The notes beneath the pieces are model-generated. The model searched no databases. It had not been told where the DNA came from and saw nothing but the letters and a program-made list of their open reading frames with translations. Source: Actinopolymorpha cephalotaxi (GTDB taxonomy: Bacteria; Actinomycetota; Actinomycetes; Propionibacteriales; Actinopolymorphaceae). Taken from it: DNA of 64,000 nt. Position numbers and translations under genes: made by a program. Positions 16,337 through 25,063 of this stretch are shown here, one piece after another; position 1 is the first letter of the stretch; each line of letters opens with the position of its first letter. Where the stretch lies: assembly GCF_013408535.1 (NCBI RefSeq), contig NZ_JACBZA010000001.1, positions 682,001-746,000 on the forward strand. Reading direction: 5' to 3'.

Positions 16337-16535
16337 GGTCCGCGCGTCCGGCGCCGCCTCGATCCGTCCGACCTGGTTGCGTGGCGTCACCGCCCGGCGA
16401 CGCCACGACGATGCGTCCCGCTCGGGACCGGTGCCGACCACCCCGTCCGGGGCCTGTCGGTGGGGCGCGGGAACATGGGAGGCAAACCGGTGGTTGCCCC
16501 CGAAGAGGAACACCCGACAATCTGAGGAGTCAGAC

Positions 16536-17708
16536 GTGTCCGTGCCGCCGCTCGTCGAGCCAGCCCCCGACCTCAGTGTGGACGAAGTACGCCGATACTC
16601 CCGGCACATCATCATCCCCGAGGTCGGCATGGACGGGCAGAAGCGCCTGAAGAACGCCAAGGTCCTCGTCATCGGGGCCGGTGGGCTCGGCAGTCCCGCC
16701 CTTCTCTACCTCGCCGCGGCCGGGGTGGGCACGCTCGGCATCGTCGACTTCGACGTGGTGGACGAGTCCAACCTCCAGCGCCAGGTGATCCACGGGCAGA
16801 GCGACGTCGGCAAGCCCAAGGCGGTGTCCGCCAAGGAGTCGATCGCCGAGATCAACCCGTACGTCAAGGTCAACCTGCACGAGGAGCGGCTCGACTCCGA
16901 CAACGCCCTGGAGATCTTCGCCGACTACGACCTGATCCTGGACGGCACGGACAACTTCGCCACCCGCTACCTCGTCAACGACGCGGCGGTCATCCTCGGC
17001 AAGCCCTACGTCTGGGGTTCGATCTTCCGGTTCGAGGGCCAGGTCAGCGTGTTCTGGGCCGAGCACGGCCCGCACTACCGCGACCTCTACCCCGAGCCCC
17101 CGCCGCCCGGCATGGTTCCCTCCTGCGCCGAGGGCGGCGTGCTCGGCGTGCTGTGCGCCTCCATCGGCTCGGTGATGGTCAACGAGGCGATCAAGCTGAT
17201 CACCGGCATCGGCGATCCGCTGATCGGCCGGCTGCTGATCTTCGACGCGCTGGAGATGAGCTGGCGCGAGCTCAAGGTCAACCGCGACCCCGAGACCGCG
17301 CCGGTCAAGGAGCTCATCGACTACGAGGCGTTCTGCGGCGTGATCTCCGACGAGGCGGCCGAGGCGGTGGTCGACTCCACCATCGACGTCCGCACCCTGA
17401 AGCAGTGGCTGGACGCCCGGGAGCGGGGCGAGCGCGACTTCTTCCTGGTCGACGTGCGAGAGCCCAACGAGTACGACATCGTCAACATCGACGGCGCCGT
17501 GCTGATCCCGAAGGGCGAGTTCCTCAACGGCCAGGCGTTCGAGAAGCTGCCGAAGGACAAGCAGGTCGTGCTGCACTGCAAGGTCGGCGGCCGCTCCGCG
17601 GAGGCACTGGCCGCGGCCAAGGGCGCGGGCTTCGCCGACGCCGTGCACGTCGCGGGCGGCATCTCAGCCTGGGTCAGCCAGATCGAGCCCGAGAAGCCGT
17701 CCTACTGA
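16536..17708 (+). CDS. moeZ: MoeZ: adenylyltransferase/sulfurtransferase
   Basis: Two domains. The N-terminal E1-like/ThiF domain (about 1-275) shows the nucleotide loop [12 protein letters not shown] and the [14 protein letters not shown] block. The C-terminal rhodanese domain (about 285-390) has the active-site loop HCKVGGRS carrying the catalytic cysteine. MoeZ adenylates the C-terminal glycine of sulfur carriers such as MoaD, ThiS or CysO and transfers sulfur. The GTG at 16536 follows CTGAGGAG. The moaE fragment at the right edge belongs to the same cofactor pathway but is 46 kb away. Confidence 0.94.
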   Translation: MSVPPLVEPAPDLSVDEVRRYSRHIIIPEVGMDGQKRLKNAKVLVIGAGGLGSPALLYLAAAGVGTLGIVDFDVVDESNLQRQVIHGQSDVGKPKAVSAKESIAEINPYVKVNLHEERLDSDNALEIFADYDLILDGTDNFATRYLVNDAAVILGKPYVWGSIFRFEGQVSVFWAEHGPHYRDLYPEPPPPGMVPSCAEGGVLGVLCASIGSVMVNEAIKLITGIGDPLIGRLLIFDALEMSWRELKVNRDPETAPVKELIDYEAFCGVISDEAAEAVVDSTIDVRTLKQWLDARERGERDFFLVDVREPNEYDIVNIDGAVLIPKGEFLNGQAFEKLPKDKQVVLHCKVGGRSAEALAAAKGAGFADAVHVAGGISAWVSQIEPEKPSY

Positions 17709-17755
17709 TCCGCCTGATCCGCTTCCGCGGCTGAACCCGCAGGACCACCGAGCCG

Positions 17756-18091
17756 ATGCCGTCCGAGGAGTACGTCGAGCGGGTGCTCTCCGTCGTGGAG
17801 CGCATCCCGCCCGGCGCCGTGCTCGCCTACGGCGACGTCGCGGAGTATCTCGGGGACGGCGGTCCCCGGCAGGTCGGCTGGGTGATGTCGCACTACGGCG
17901 GAAGCGTTCCCTGGTGGCGGGTCGTCCGTGCGGACGGGCGGCCCGCCGACTGCCACGCCGGCGAGGCGGTGCGCCGGCTGCGCGCGGAAGGCGCGCCGTT
18001 CCGGGAAACCTCCGGCCGGGTGGACATGGCCGCGGCCCGCTGGGACGGCGCGGCCGCGGACGGTCCCATGGTCGAGGAGGGCCCGACCTAG
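17756..18091 (+). CDS. Alkyltransferase-like (ATL) DNA-binding protein
   Basis: A 111-residue member of the MGMT DNA-binding domain family. The active-site PCHR of true O6-alkylguanine transferases is replaced by PWWRVV, so the acceptor cysteine is absent, as in ATL proteins that flag alkylated bases for nucleotide excision repair. YGDVAEYLG and RQVGWVMSHYGG are the DNA-contact blocks. M. tuberculosis has a related gene (Rv3204) in the same neighbourhood. The stop overlaps the opposite MarR-type gene by 4 bp. Confidence 0.9.
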   Translation: MPSEEYVERVLSVVERIPPGAVLAYGDVAEYLGDGGPRQVGWVMSHYGGSVPWWRVVRADGRPADCHAGEAVRRLRAEGAPFRETSGRVDMAAARWDGAAADGPMVEEGPT

Positions 18092-18624
18092 CTCCGCCTC
18101 GCCTTGGCCCTGTGCTCCGCCTTCGTGGTGCGCTCCGCCTCCCATTTCGCCATCAGGTCGACCAGGGCGCCGTCGATGAAGGTGTAGAAGTCGCGCATCT
18201 GTTCCATCCGCCGTCCGGACGGGGTGTCCGAGCCGCCGAGTGAACGAGCGCCCTCGTCGGCGAGCGCGGCGACGTTCGCCAGAGCTCCGCGCTTGTTGAT
18301 CGAGGTCTCGTACCACACGTCGTCGGGCAGCCGGTAGCGATGCGTGCGGGAGCCGGGCACCGGCTCCCGGCTCAGCATCCCCAGGTGCTGCAGGTAGCGC
18401 ACCGCGCCGGAGATCGCGGCCGCGCTGACCTCGAGCCGCTCGGCGAGCTCACCGGCGGTCAGCGTCTCCTCGTCGGCGGCCATCATCGTCAGCAGCACCC
18501 GGGCCGCCATCCTGGGGAAACCCCAGTCCTCGAAGACCATCGCCATGTGTTCGACGAACCGGCGTACCTTCTCCTCGTCGCGCTCCGCGGCCGGGCCGGC
18601 GTCCCTCGTGGTCTCGGTGGTCAT
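18088..18624 (-). CDS. MarR/GbsR-type transcriptional regulator
   Basis: A 178-residue winged-helix protein. The core reads VLLTMMAADEETLTAGELAE, then LEVSAAAISGAVRYLQHLGM with wing residues VPGSRTHRYRL. The C-terminal half is helical, suiting a dimer. It is divergent from an ABC exporter operon, the usual arrangement in which such a regulator controls drug or peptide efflux. A TTCAC-N6-GTGAA inverted repeat in the gap (18685-18700) is a candidate operator. The ligand is unknown. Confidence 0.88.
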   Translation of the reverse strand: MTTETTRDAGPAAERDEEKVRRFVEHMAMVFEDWGFPRMAARVLLTMMAADEETLTAGELAERLEVSAAAISGAVRYLQHLGMLSREPVPGSRTHRYRLPDDVWYETSINKRGALANVAALADEGARSLGGSDTPSGRRMEQMRDFYTFIDGALVDLMAKWEAERTTKAEHRAKARRS

Positions 18625-18684
18625 GCTCGCCTCACCCTTCAGCAGCCGGTCACGAACTTCCTCAGCATAACGCTGTAAACAAAC

Positions 18685-18700
18685 TTCACGAGTGTGTGAA
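18685..18700. promoter_or_regulatory. Inverted repeat, candidate MarR-type operator
   Basis: TTCAC (18685-18689) and GTGAA (18696-18700) form a perfect inverted repeat with a 6-bp centre. It lies 61 bp upstream of the regulator start and 387 bp upstream of the exporter ATPase. The rest of 18625-19086 (462 bp) shows no convincing gene; the local sequence near 18680 is the most AT-rich part. Confidence 0.45.
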
Positions 18701-19086
18701 TCTCATGTAGCGTGCGAATCGTACGCCTCGGAGGTTGCCAGCCGCGATCCGTCGACTGCGCCGGGGCAGAGGAGAACCGCGATGAGCTCGCTGCAGGGCG
18801 CTCCGGCGCCGTGGCGGACAAACGCTCACCCATCCGTACGGCCGACCGGCCGCCTGGTCGCCCCCTCCAGGGCGCTGACCGCGGCCGCCCGCAAGGCCGA
18901 CTCCGACCCGCCGCGCTGACCCCGCCGCTTAGGCCACGCCAGGGCCGGCCAAGCCGAACGAATCCGGACGGACGTAATGAATCCGTACGGACCTCCGGAC
19001 GGTCCGGTCCGGTCCGGCACCCGCGAGCGGTAGCAGCGCATCTCCCCGACTCCACGACTTCCACGTACGACGAAGGACACACTTCG

Positions 19087-20007
19087 ATGACCGACCTCGC
19101 AATCTCCGTGTCCGGGCTCCGCAAGAGCTTCGGCCGCACCGTCGCCCTGGACGACCTCGACCTGAGCGTCCGCGCCGGTGAAGTACACGGCTTCCTCGGC
19201 CCCAACGGCGCCGGGAAGTCCACCACCATCCGCGTCCTGCTCGGCCTGCTGCGCGCCGACGCGGGCCAGGTGAACCTGCTCGGTGGCGACCCGTGGAAGG
19301 ACGCCACCTCCCTGCACCGGCGGTTGGCGTACGTCCCCGGCGACGTGACGCTGTGGCCCAGCCTGTCCGGCGGTGAGGTGATCGACCTGCTCGGCCGGCT
19401 GCGGGGCGGGCTCGACCCGCACCGCCGGGCCGACCTGCTGGAGCGGTTCGAGCTCGACCCGCGCAAGAAGGGCCGGGCGTACTCCAAGGGCAACAAGCAG
19501 AAGGTGGGGCTGATCGCCGCGCTCGCCTCCGACGTCGAGCTGCTGCTGCTGGACGAGCCCACGTCGGGCCTGGACCCCCTGATGGAGGAGGTGTTCCAGC
19601 AGTGCATCCACGAGGAACGCCAGCGTGGCCGGACGGTCCTGCTGTCCAGTCACATCCTCGCCGAGGTGGAGGCGCTGTGCGACCGGGTGAGCATCATCCG
19701 GCGGGGGCGCACGGTCGAGTCGGGCACGCTGGCCGAGCTCCGCCACCTCACGCGTACGTCCATCCAGGCCGACCTGGCCAGCCCGCCGAACGGTCTGGCG
19801 TCGCTGCCGGGTGTACACGATCTGCGGATCGACGGCACGCGGGTGCGGTGCGAGGTGGACACCAGCCAACTCGACGGACTGATGGCCGAGCTCACCCGCT
19901 CCGGCCTGCGCGGGCTGACCAGCCAGCCGCCCACCCTGGAGGAGCTGTTCCTGCGGCACTACCAGGACGACGTGTCCGGGGCCGAGCCGGCGGAGGTGGC
20001 CCGATGA
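19087..20007 (+). CDS. ABC exporter ATP-binding protein
   Basis: A 306-residue ATPase of the DrrA/CcmA type. Walker A is GPNGAGKST, the signature region is [10 protein letters not shown] (a degenerate signature where LSGGQ is usual), Walker B is [13 protein letters not shown] and the switch histidine is in LLSSHILAE. The C-terminal ~80 residues are a typical extension of antibiotic exporters. Its stop overlaps the permease start in an ATGA, so both subunits are coupled. The degenerate signature is common in this exporter subfamily. The divergent MarR-type gene likely regulates it. Confidence 0.93.
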   Translation: MTDLAISVSGLRKSFGRTVALDDLDLSVRAGEVHGFLGPNGAGKSTTIRVLLGLLRADAGQVNLLGGDPWKDATSLHRRLAYVPGDVTLWPSLSGGEVIDLLGRLRGGLDPHRRADLLERFELDPRKKGRAYSKGNKQKVGLIAALASDVELLLLDEPTSGLDPLMEEVFQQCIHEERQRGRTVLLSSHILAEVEALCDRVSIIRRGRTVESGTLAELRHLTRTSIQADLASPPNGLASLPGVHDLRIDGTRVRCEVDTSQLDGLMAELTRSGLRGLTSQPPTLEELFLRHYQDDVSGAEPAEVAR

Positions 20008-21608
20008 GCGCCCTCGTCGGCACCCGCCGGATGGTGCGGCTGATCCTGCGCCGCGACCGATTCGTCCTGCCGTTGTGGATCGTGTTGCTCGGCCTGCTCC
20101 CGGCCAGCCTCGCGACCGGGACCCGCGACCTGTATCCCACCCTGGCCCAACAGGAGCAGTACGCCCAGACGGCCGGGACCAACCCCACCTTCCTGGCGTT
20201 GTACGGCCCACTGCACGCCAGCGGGCTCGGCGGCCTGGTCGCCCAGCGGGTCGGCTTCTTCCCGGTGGTGGTCGCGGTGATCAGCATCCTCGCCGTCGTC
20301 CGGCACACCCGGACCGAGGAGGACGCCGGTCGGCGCGAACTGCTCGGCGCCACCGTCCTCGGCCGGCAGGCCGGGTTGGCCGCCGCGCTGCTCGTCACGG
20401 TCTGCGCGAACCTCGCCTTCGGGCTGCTGATGGCGGCCGGCCTGGTTAGTGCGGGCCTGCCGGCCACCGGCTCGTACGCGCTGGGCTTCGCGTGCGCGCT
20501 GGGCGGCTGCGTGTTCACCGCGCTGGCCGGCCTGGCCGCCCAGCTCACCGAGGGGGCGGGTGCGGCCCGCGCGATCGCGCTCGGTGTGCTCGGGGCGGCG
20601 TTCGTGGTGCGGGTCGCCGGCGACATCGGCGGTCCGGACTCGGGTGCGGCCTGGCTGTCCTGGCTCTCGCCGATCGGCTGGTCGCACGCGGTCCGGGCGT
20701 ACGGTGACGAGCGCTGGTGGGTGTTCGGCCTCGGTGCCGCGGTGACCGTACTCCTCGCCGTGGTGGCCGCCGCCCTGTCGGCGCGGCGCGACCTCGGGGC
20801 GGGGATCCTGCCGGCGCGGCTGGGCCCGGCGCAGGCCTCGCCGGGACTGTCCGGTGCGTTCGGCCTGGCCTGGCGGCTGCACCGCGGGTTGCTGCTCGGC
20901 TGGACCATCACGCTGGCGCTGCTCGGCGTGGTGTACGGCGGGGTGGCCGACGGCGTACGCGACATGATGAACGGCAGCCCGCAGCTGACGGAGATGTTCC
21001 AGCGCATGGGCGGCCAGTCCGCCATCGTCGACGCCACCCTCGCGGCCATGCTCGGCACGCTCGGCCTGATCGCGTCGGCGTACGCCGTGCAGGCGGCACT
21101 GCGGATGCGCGCGGAGGAGACCGGCGGCCGGGCCGAACCCGTCCTGGCCACCGCCGTCGGCCGGGTGACCTGGGTGGCGAGCCACCTCGGGTTCGCGCTG
21201 CTCGGCCCGACGGTGGCGCTGGCCGCCGCCGGGATCACCGCCGGACTCGCGCACGGCGCCAACACCGGCGACGTGGCGGGTCAGCTGCCCCGCGTCCTCG
21301 CCGGTGCGATGGTGCAGTTGCCCGCGGTGTGGGTGCTCGCCGGCGTCGCGATGGCGCTGGTCGGGCTGGCGCCGCGGCTGGCCGGGGTCGCCTGGGCGGT
21401 GTTCGCGGCGTTCCTGCTGGTGGGTCAGGTGGGCGTGCTGCTCGGCCTGAGCCAGAAGGTGCTCGACCTCTCGCCCTTCACCCACATCCCGCGGCTGCCG
21501 GGCGGGCACGCGTCCGCCACGCCGTTGCTGTGGCTGACGTTGGTCGCCGCGGTGCTCGTGGTCGCCGGGCTGGCCGGCGTACGGCGACGGGACGTGCCGG
21601 TCGGCTGA
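20004..21608 (+). CDS. ABC exporter permease, 534 aa
   Basis: A polytopic membrane protein with about twelve hydrophobic segments, apparently two six-helix halves: the first starts [17 protein letters not shown], the second [19 protein letters not shown]. This fused layout matches the large permeases of TnrB/tetronasin-type antibiotic exporters. A periplasmic-type segment [15 protein letters not shown] follows helix 1. It works with the ATPase encoded just upstream. The exported compound is unknown. A terminator hairpin follows at 21629. Confidence 0.88.
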   Translation: MSALVGTRRMVRLILRRDRFVLPLWIVLLGLLPASLATGTRDLYPTLAQQEQYAQTAGTNPTFLALYGPLHASGLGGLVAQRVGFFPVVVAVISILAVVRHTRTEEDAGRRELLGATVLGRQAGLAAALLVTVCANLAFGLLMAAGLVSAGLPATGSYALGFACALGGCVFTALAGLAAQLTEGAGAARAIALGVLGAAFVVRVAGDIGGPDSGAAWLSWLSPIGWSHAVRAYGDERWWVFGLGAAVTVLLAVVAAALSARRDLGAGILPARLGPAQASPGLSGAFGLAWRLHRGLLLGWTITLALLGVVYGGVADGVRDMMNGSPQLTEMFQRMGGQSAIVDATLAAMLGTLGLIASAYAVQAALRMRAEETGGRAEPVLATAVGRVTWVASHLGFALLGPTVALAAAGITAGLAHGANTGDVAGQLPRVLAGAMVQLPAVWVLAGVAMALVGLAPRLAGVAWAVFAAFLLVGQVGVLLGLSQKVLDLSPFTHIPRLPGGHASATPLLWLTLVAAVLVVAGLAGVRRRDVPVG

Positions 21609-21628
21609 GGCTGGCCCGGCGGCACGCT

Positions 21629-21671
21629 CGGTCGGCAGCCGTTCGCGGACGACGCGGGCGGCTGCCGACCG
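21629..21671 (+). terminator. Hairpin terminator of ABC exporter operon
   Basis: A perfect 13-bp stem pairs CGGTCGGCAGCCG (21629-21641) with CGGCTGCCGACCG (21659-21671), loop 17 nt, followed by GCTTGTCC. It starts 21 bp after the permease stop. Confidence 0.7.
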
Positions 21672-21733
21672 GCTTGTCCAAGGGGGCTGTCCCCCGGGGC
21701 TGTCCGAAGGAGCTGTCGGCGCGGTCTGATGGA

Positions 21734-24700
21734 ATGCGGGGCGTGTCGGTCGTTTCCGTCTCTTCCGTCTCTTCCGGTTCCTCCGGTTCGCCCGGTTCCC
21801 CGGCCTCGCCCGGCGGTTCGGGCGCGCCGGCCTACCGCCTCGTCCGGCGCCCCCGGTCCAGCGACCCGGCACGGCTGACCGGCCCCGAGCTCGACGAGTC
21901 CCAGCGGCGGGTCGTGGAGCATCGCGGGGGTCCGCTGCTGGTGCTCGCCGGGCCGGGCACCGGAAAGACGACCACGCTGGTGGAGGCCGCGGTCGACCGG
22001 ATCGAGCGGGACGGCATCGAGCCCGAGCACGTGCTGCTGCTGACGTTCGGACGGCGGGCCGCCGCCGAGTTGCGCGACCGGATCGCCGCCCGGCTCGACC
22101 GCACCATCCGCGAGCCGCTCGCCCGCACCTTCCACTCCTACGCCTTCGGTCTGCTGCGCAACGACGCGGTGCTGAACGACCTGCCGGTGCCGAGGTTGCT
22201 GGCCGGCCCGGAGCAGGACCTGATGATCCGCGACCTGCTGCGCGGCGACGTCGAGGAGTTCGGGGCGAAGGACTGGCCGACCCGGCTGCGGCCGGCGCTC
22301 GGCACCCGCGGGTTCGCCCAGGAGCTGCGCGACCTGTTGCTGCGGGCGGCCGAGCGGGGGATCGAGCCGCCGGGCCTGGGTGCCCTCGGCCGGCAGCAGC
22401 GCCGCGACGACTGGCGGGCGGCGGCGAGGTTCGCCCGGCAGTACGCCGCGATCACCGCGCTGCGCCCGGAGACTCCCGCCTACGACCCGGCCGAGCTGGT
22501 CCGGGCCGCGGTCGACCTGCTGCGCGCCGACCCCGAGCTGCTCGCCCGGGAGCGGGCCAACCGGGCCGTGGTGTTCGTGGACGAGTACCAGGACACCGAC
22601 CCCGCCCAGGAGGAGCTGCTGCGGCTGCTCGCCGGCGGCGGCCGTGAGCTGGTGGTGGTCGGCGACCCCGATCAGTCCATCTACGCCTTCCGTGGTGCGG
22701 ACAGCGAGGCGATCCGCCGGTTCACCGAACGCTTTCCCACCGTCGGCGGGACCGACGCGCCCACGGTGGCGCTGACCCGCAGCCGCCGGGCCGGGGCCAC
22801 GCTGCTGAAGGCGTCCCGTCGGATCACCGACCGGCTGGGTGGGCCGCCGGCGCACCGCCGCCTGGTCGCCGAGCCCGGCTCGTCGCCGGGAGAGGTGCAG
22901 GCGCATCTGCTGCACACCCGTAACCAGGAGGCGTCGTTCGTCGCGCAGCGGCTGCGGGAGGCGCACCTCGTCGACGGCGTGGAGTGGTCGCGGATGGCCG
23001 TGCTGGTCCGCGCCGCGTCGTACATCCCGCTGCTGCGCCGCAGCCTCGCCGCCGCCGGCGTGCCCGCGACCGTCCGGCTGGAGGAGACGCCGCTGGTCGA
23101 CCAGCCGGCCGTACGCCCGCTGCTGACCGTCCTCTCGATCGCGACGGAACGCACCGAGCTCACTTCGGAGGAAACCCTCGACCTGTTGGTCAGCCCGTAC
23201 GGCGGCGCCGACGCGCTCGCCCTGCGCCGGCTGCGGCAGGAGCTGCGCCGCAGCGAGCTGGCCGCCGGGGGCAAGCGGTCCTCCACTGTCCTGCTGGTCG
23301 AGGCACTGGCCGACCCGCGGGTGCTGATCCCGCTCGATCCCGCCGCCACCGCACCGGCGCGCCGGATCGGGCACCTGCTCACCGCCGCCGTCGAGGCCGT
23401 GGAGGCGCCGAACGCCACCGCCGAGACCGTGCTGTGGGCGGTGTGGTCGGCCGGCCGGGTGTCCGACCGCTGGGCACGCCGCGCCGCGTCCGGTGGACCG
23501 GGCGCGTCCGCGGCCGACCGTGACCTGGACGCGGTGACCGCGCTGTTCGACATGGTCGCGCGGTTCGTGGACCGGATGCCGGCGGCAGGTCCGGCGGTGT
23601 TCCTGGACCACCTGCTCGGCCAGGAGATTCCCGCCGACACGCTCGCGCCCCGGGCACCGGAGGGCGACACGGTCACGGTGCTCACGGCACACGCCTCGAA
23701 GGGGCTCGAGTGGGACGTCGTGGCGGTGGTCGGCGTACAGGAGGGGGTGTGGCCCGACCTGCGGCTGCGCGGCTCCCTGCTGGGTTCGGAGTCGCTGGTC
23801 GACCTGGTCGCCGGGCGTGACCCGTCGCCGGTGGTCACGGTGAGCCATCTGCTCGCCGAGGAGCGCCGGCTGTTCTACGTCGCCGTCACCCGCGCGCGGC
23901 GGCGGCTGATCGTCACCGCCGTGTCCAGCGAGGAGACGCACCCGTCCCGGTTCGTCGACGAGCTGGTGCCCTGGAGCGGCCCGGGCGAGGAGCGTCCGCT
24001 CACCCGGGTGCCCCGCGGTCTGGAGCTGGCGGCGGTGGTGGCCGAACTGCGGTCGGTGGTGTGCGCCCCCGGCAACGGGACCGGCGCCGGCACCGGCTCG
24101 GACGAACCCGACGACCCGCGCCGGCTGGCCGCCGCGCACCAGCTCGCCCGGCTGGCCGCCGCCGGCATCCGCGGCGCCGATCCGGCCGAGTGGTACGCCG
24201 TGGCGCCGCTCACCGACGACGCGCCGCTGCGCGGACCGGAGGAGCAGGTCCGGGTCTCGCCCAGCAAGGTGGAGGCGTTCGCCCGCTGCGCGCTGCGCTG
24301 GCTGCTGGAAAGCTGCGGCGGCAACGCCGGGGATCTGCTCAGCCAGGGTGTCGGCACCCTCGTACACGACCTGGCGTACGACGTGGCGATCGGCGCGGTC
24401 GTGCCCGACGAGATCATGTCGGCGTTCGAGACCCGCTGGGCGCGGCTGGACAGCGGCACCGGCTGGCACTCCCGCCGCCAGCACGAACACGCCCGCACCC
24501 TGGTCGAGCGGCTCTCCGGCTGGCTGCGGAGCAACCCGCGGGAGCTGGCCGCGGCCGAGGAGACGTTCGCCGTCGAGGTCGGCCGGGCCGTGCTGTCCGG
24601 CCGGGTCGACCGGCTCGAACGCGACGCCGAGGGGCGGCTGGTGGTGGTCGACCTGAAGACCGGCAAGAGCAAGCCGGTGGCCGCCGACCTGCCCATGCAC

Positions 24701-25063
24701 CCGCAACTCGGCGCCTACCAGCTCGCGGTCGAGCAGGGCGGGTTCGAGCGCGGCCCCGAGGAGGGTACGGCGGACGGCCCCGGGGATGGTTCCAAGAGCA
24801 GCCCAGAGGACGGCGCGGAGGGCGGCCCGCGGTCGGGTGGCGCGGTTCTGGTCCAGCTCGGCAGCGGGTCGAAGGTCACCGAGCAGTCGCAGCCGCCGCT
24901 GTCCGGCGCCGAGGACCCGAAGTGGGCGCAGCGGCTGGTCGAGGAGACGGCCGAGGGCATGGCCGCGGCCGACTTCGACGCCACCGAGAACCGCTGGTGC
25001 GGGGTGTGCCCGTCCCGGAGGTCCTGCCCGTTGCACGTCGAGGGTGGCCAGGTGACCCCGTGA
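21734..25063 (+). CDS. adnA: AdnA: helicase-nuclease subunit
   Basis: A 1109-residue UvrD-like motor fused to a RecB-like nuclease. Walker A is GPGTGKTT (about 73-80) and motif II VDEYQDTD (about 280). Later motifs include LTAHASKGLEWD and YVAVTRARRR. The nuclease core is SGRVDRLE plus VVVDLKTGKSK (about 971). Four cysteines (FARCALRW, then WCGVCPSRRSC) form a probable Fe-S staple. A Ser/Gly/Pro-rich N-terminal tail precedes the motor. AdnAB is the actinobacterial double-strand-break resection machine. The ATG at 21734 is preferred; a GTG follows at 21743. The stop overlaps adnB in a GTGA. Confidence 0.93.
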   Translation: MRGVSVVSVSSVSSGSSGSPGSPASPGGSGAPAYRLVRRPRSSDPARLTGPELDESQRRVVEHRGGPLLVLAGPGTGKTTTLVEAAVDRIERDGIEPEHVLLLTFGRRAAAELRDRIAARLDRTIREPLARTFHSYAFGLLRNDAVLNDLPVPRLLAGPEQDLMIRDLLRGDVEEFGAKDWPTRLRPALGTRGFAQELRDLLLRAAERGIEPPGLGALGRQQRRDDWRAAARFARQYAAITALRPETPAYDPAELVRAAVDLLRADPELLARERANRAVVFVDEYQDTDPAQEELLRLLAGGGRELVVVGDPDQSIYAFRGADSEAIRRFTERFPTVGGTDAPTVALTRSRRAGATLLKASRRITDRLGGPPAHRRLVAEPGSSPGEVQAHLLHTRNQEASFVAQRLREAHLVDGVEWSRMAVLVRAASYIPLLRRSLAAAGVPATVRLEETPLVDQPAVRPLLTVLSIATERTELTSEETLDLLVSPYGGADALALRRLRQELRRSELAAGGKRSSTVLLVEALADPRVLIPLDPAATAPARRIGHLLTAAVEAVEAPNATAETVLWAVWSAGRVSDRWARRAASGGPGASAADRDLDAVTALFDMVARFVDRMPAAGPAVFLDHLLGQEIPADTLAPRAPEGDTVTVLTAHASKGLEWDVVAVVGVQEGVWPDLRLRGSLLGSESLVDLVAGRDPSPVVTVSHLLAEERRLFYVAVTRARRRLIVTAVSSEETHPSRFVDELVPWSGPGEERPLTRVPRGLELAAVVAELRSVVCAPGNGTGAGTGSDEPDDPRRLAAAHQLARLAAAGIRGADPAEWYAVAPLTDDAPLRGPEEQVRVSPSKVEAFARCALRWLLESCGGNAGDLLSQGVGTLVHDLAYDVAIGAVVPDEIMSAFETRWARLDSGTGWHSRRQHEHARTLVERLSGWLRSNPRELAAAEETFAVEVGRAVLSGRVDRLERDAEGRLVVVDLKTGKSKPVAADLPMHPQLGAYQLAVEQGGFERGPEEGTADGPGDGSKSSPEDGAEGGPRSGGAVLVQLGSGSKVTEQSQPPLSGAEDPKWAQRLVEETAEGMAAADFDATENRWCGVCPSRRSCPLHVEGGQVTP

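Noticed and set aside
21425-25036. 1203-codon minus-strand ORF opposite adnA
   Set aside because: It is a shadow of adnA. Composition is dominated by Gly, Arg, Gln and His, with no motifs.
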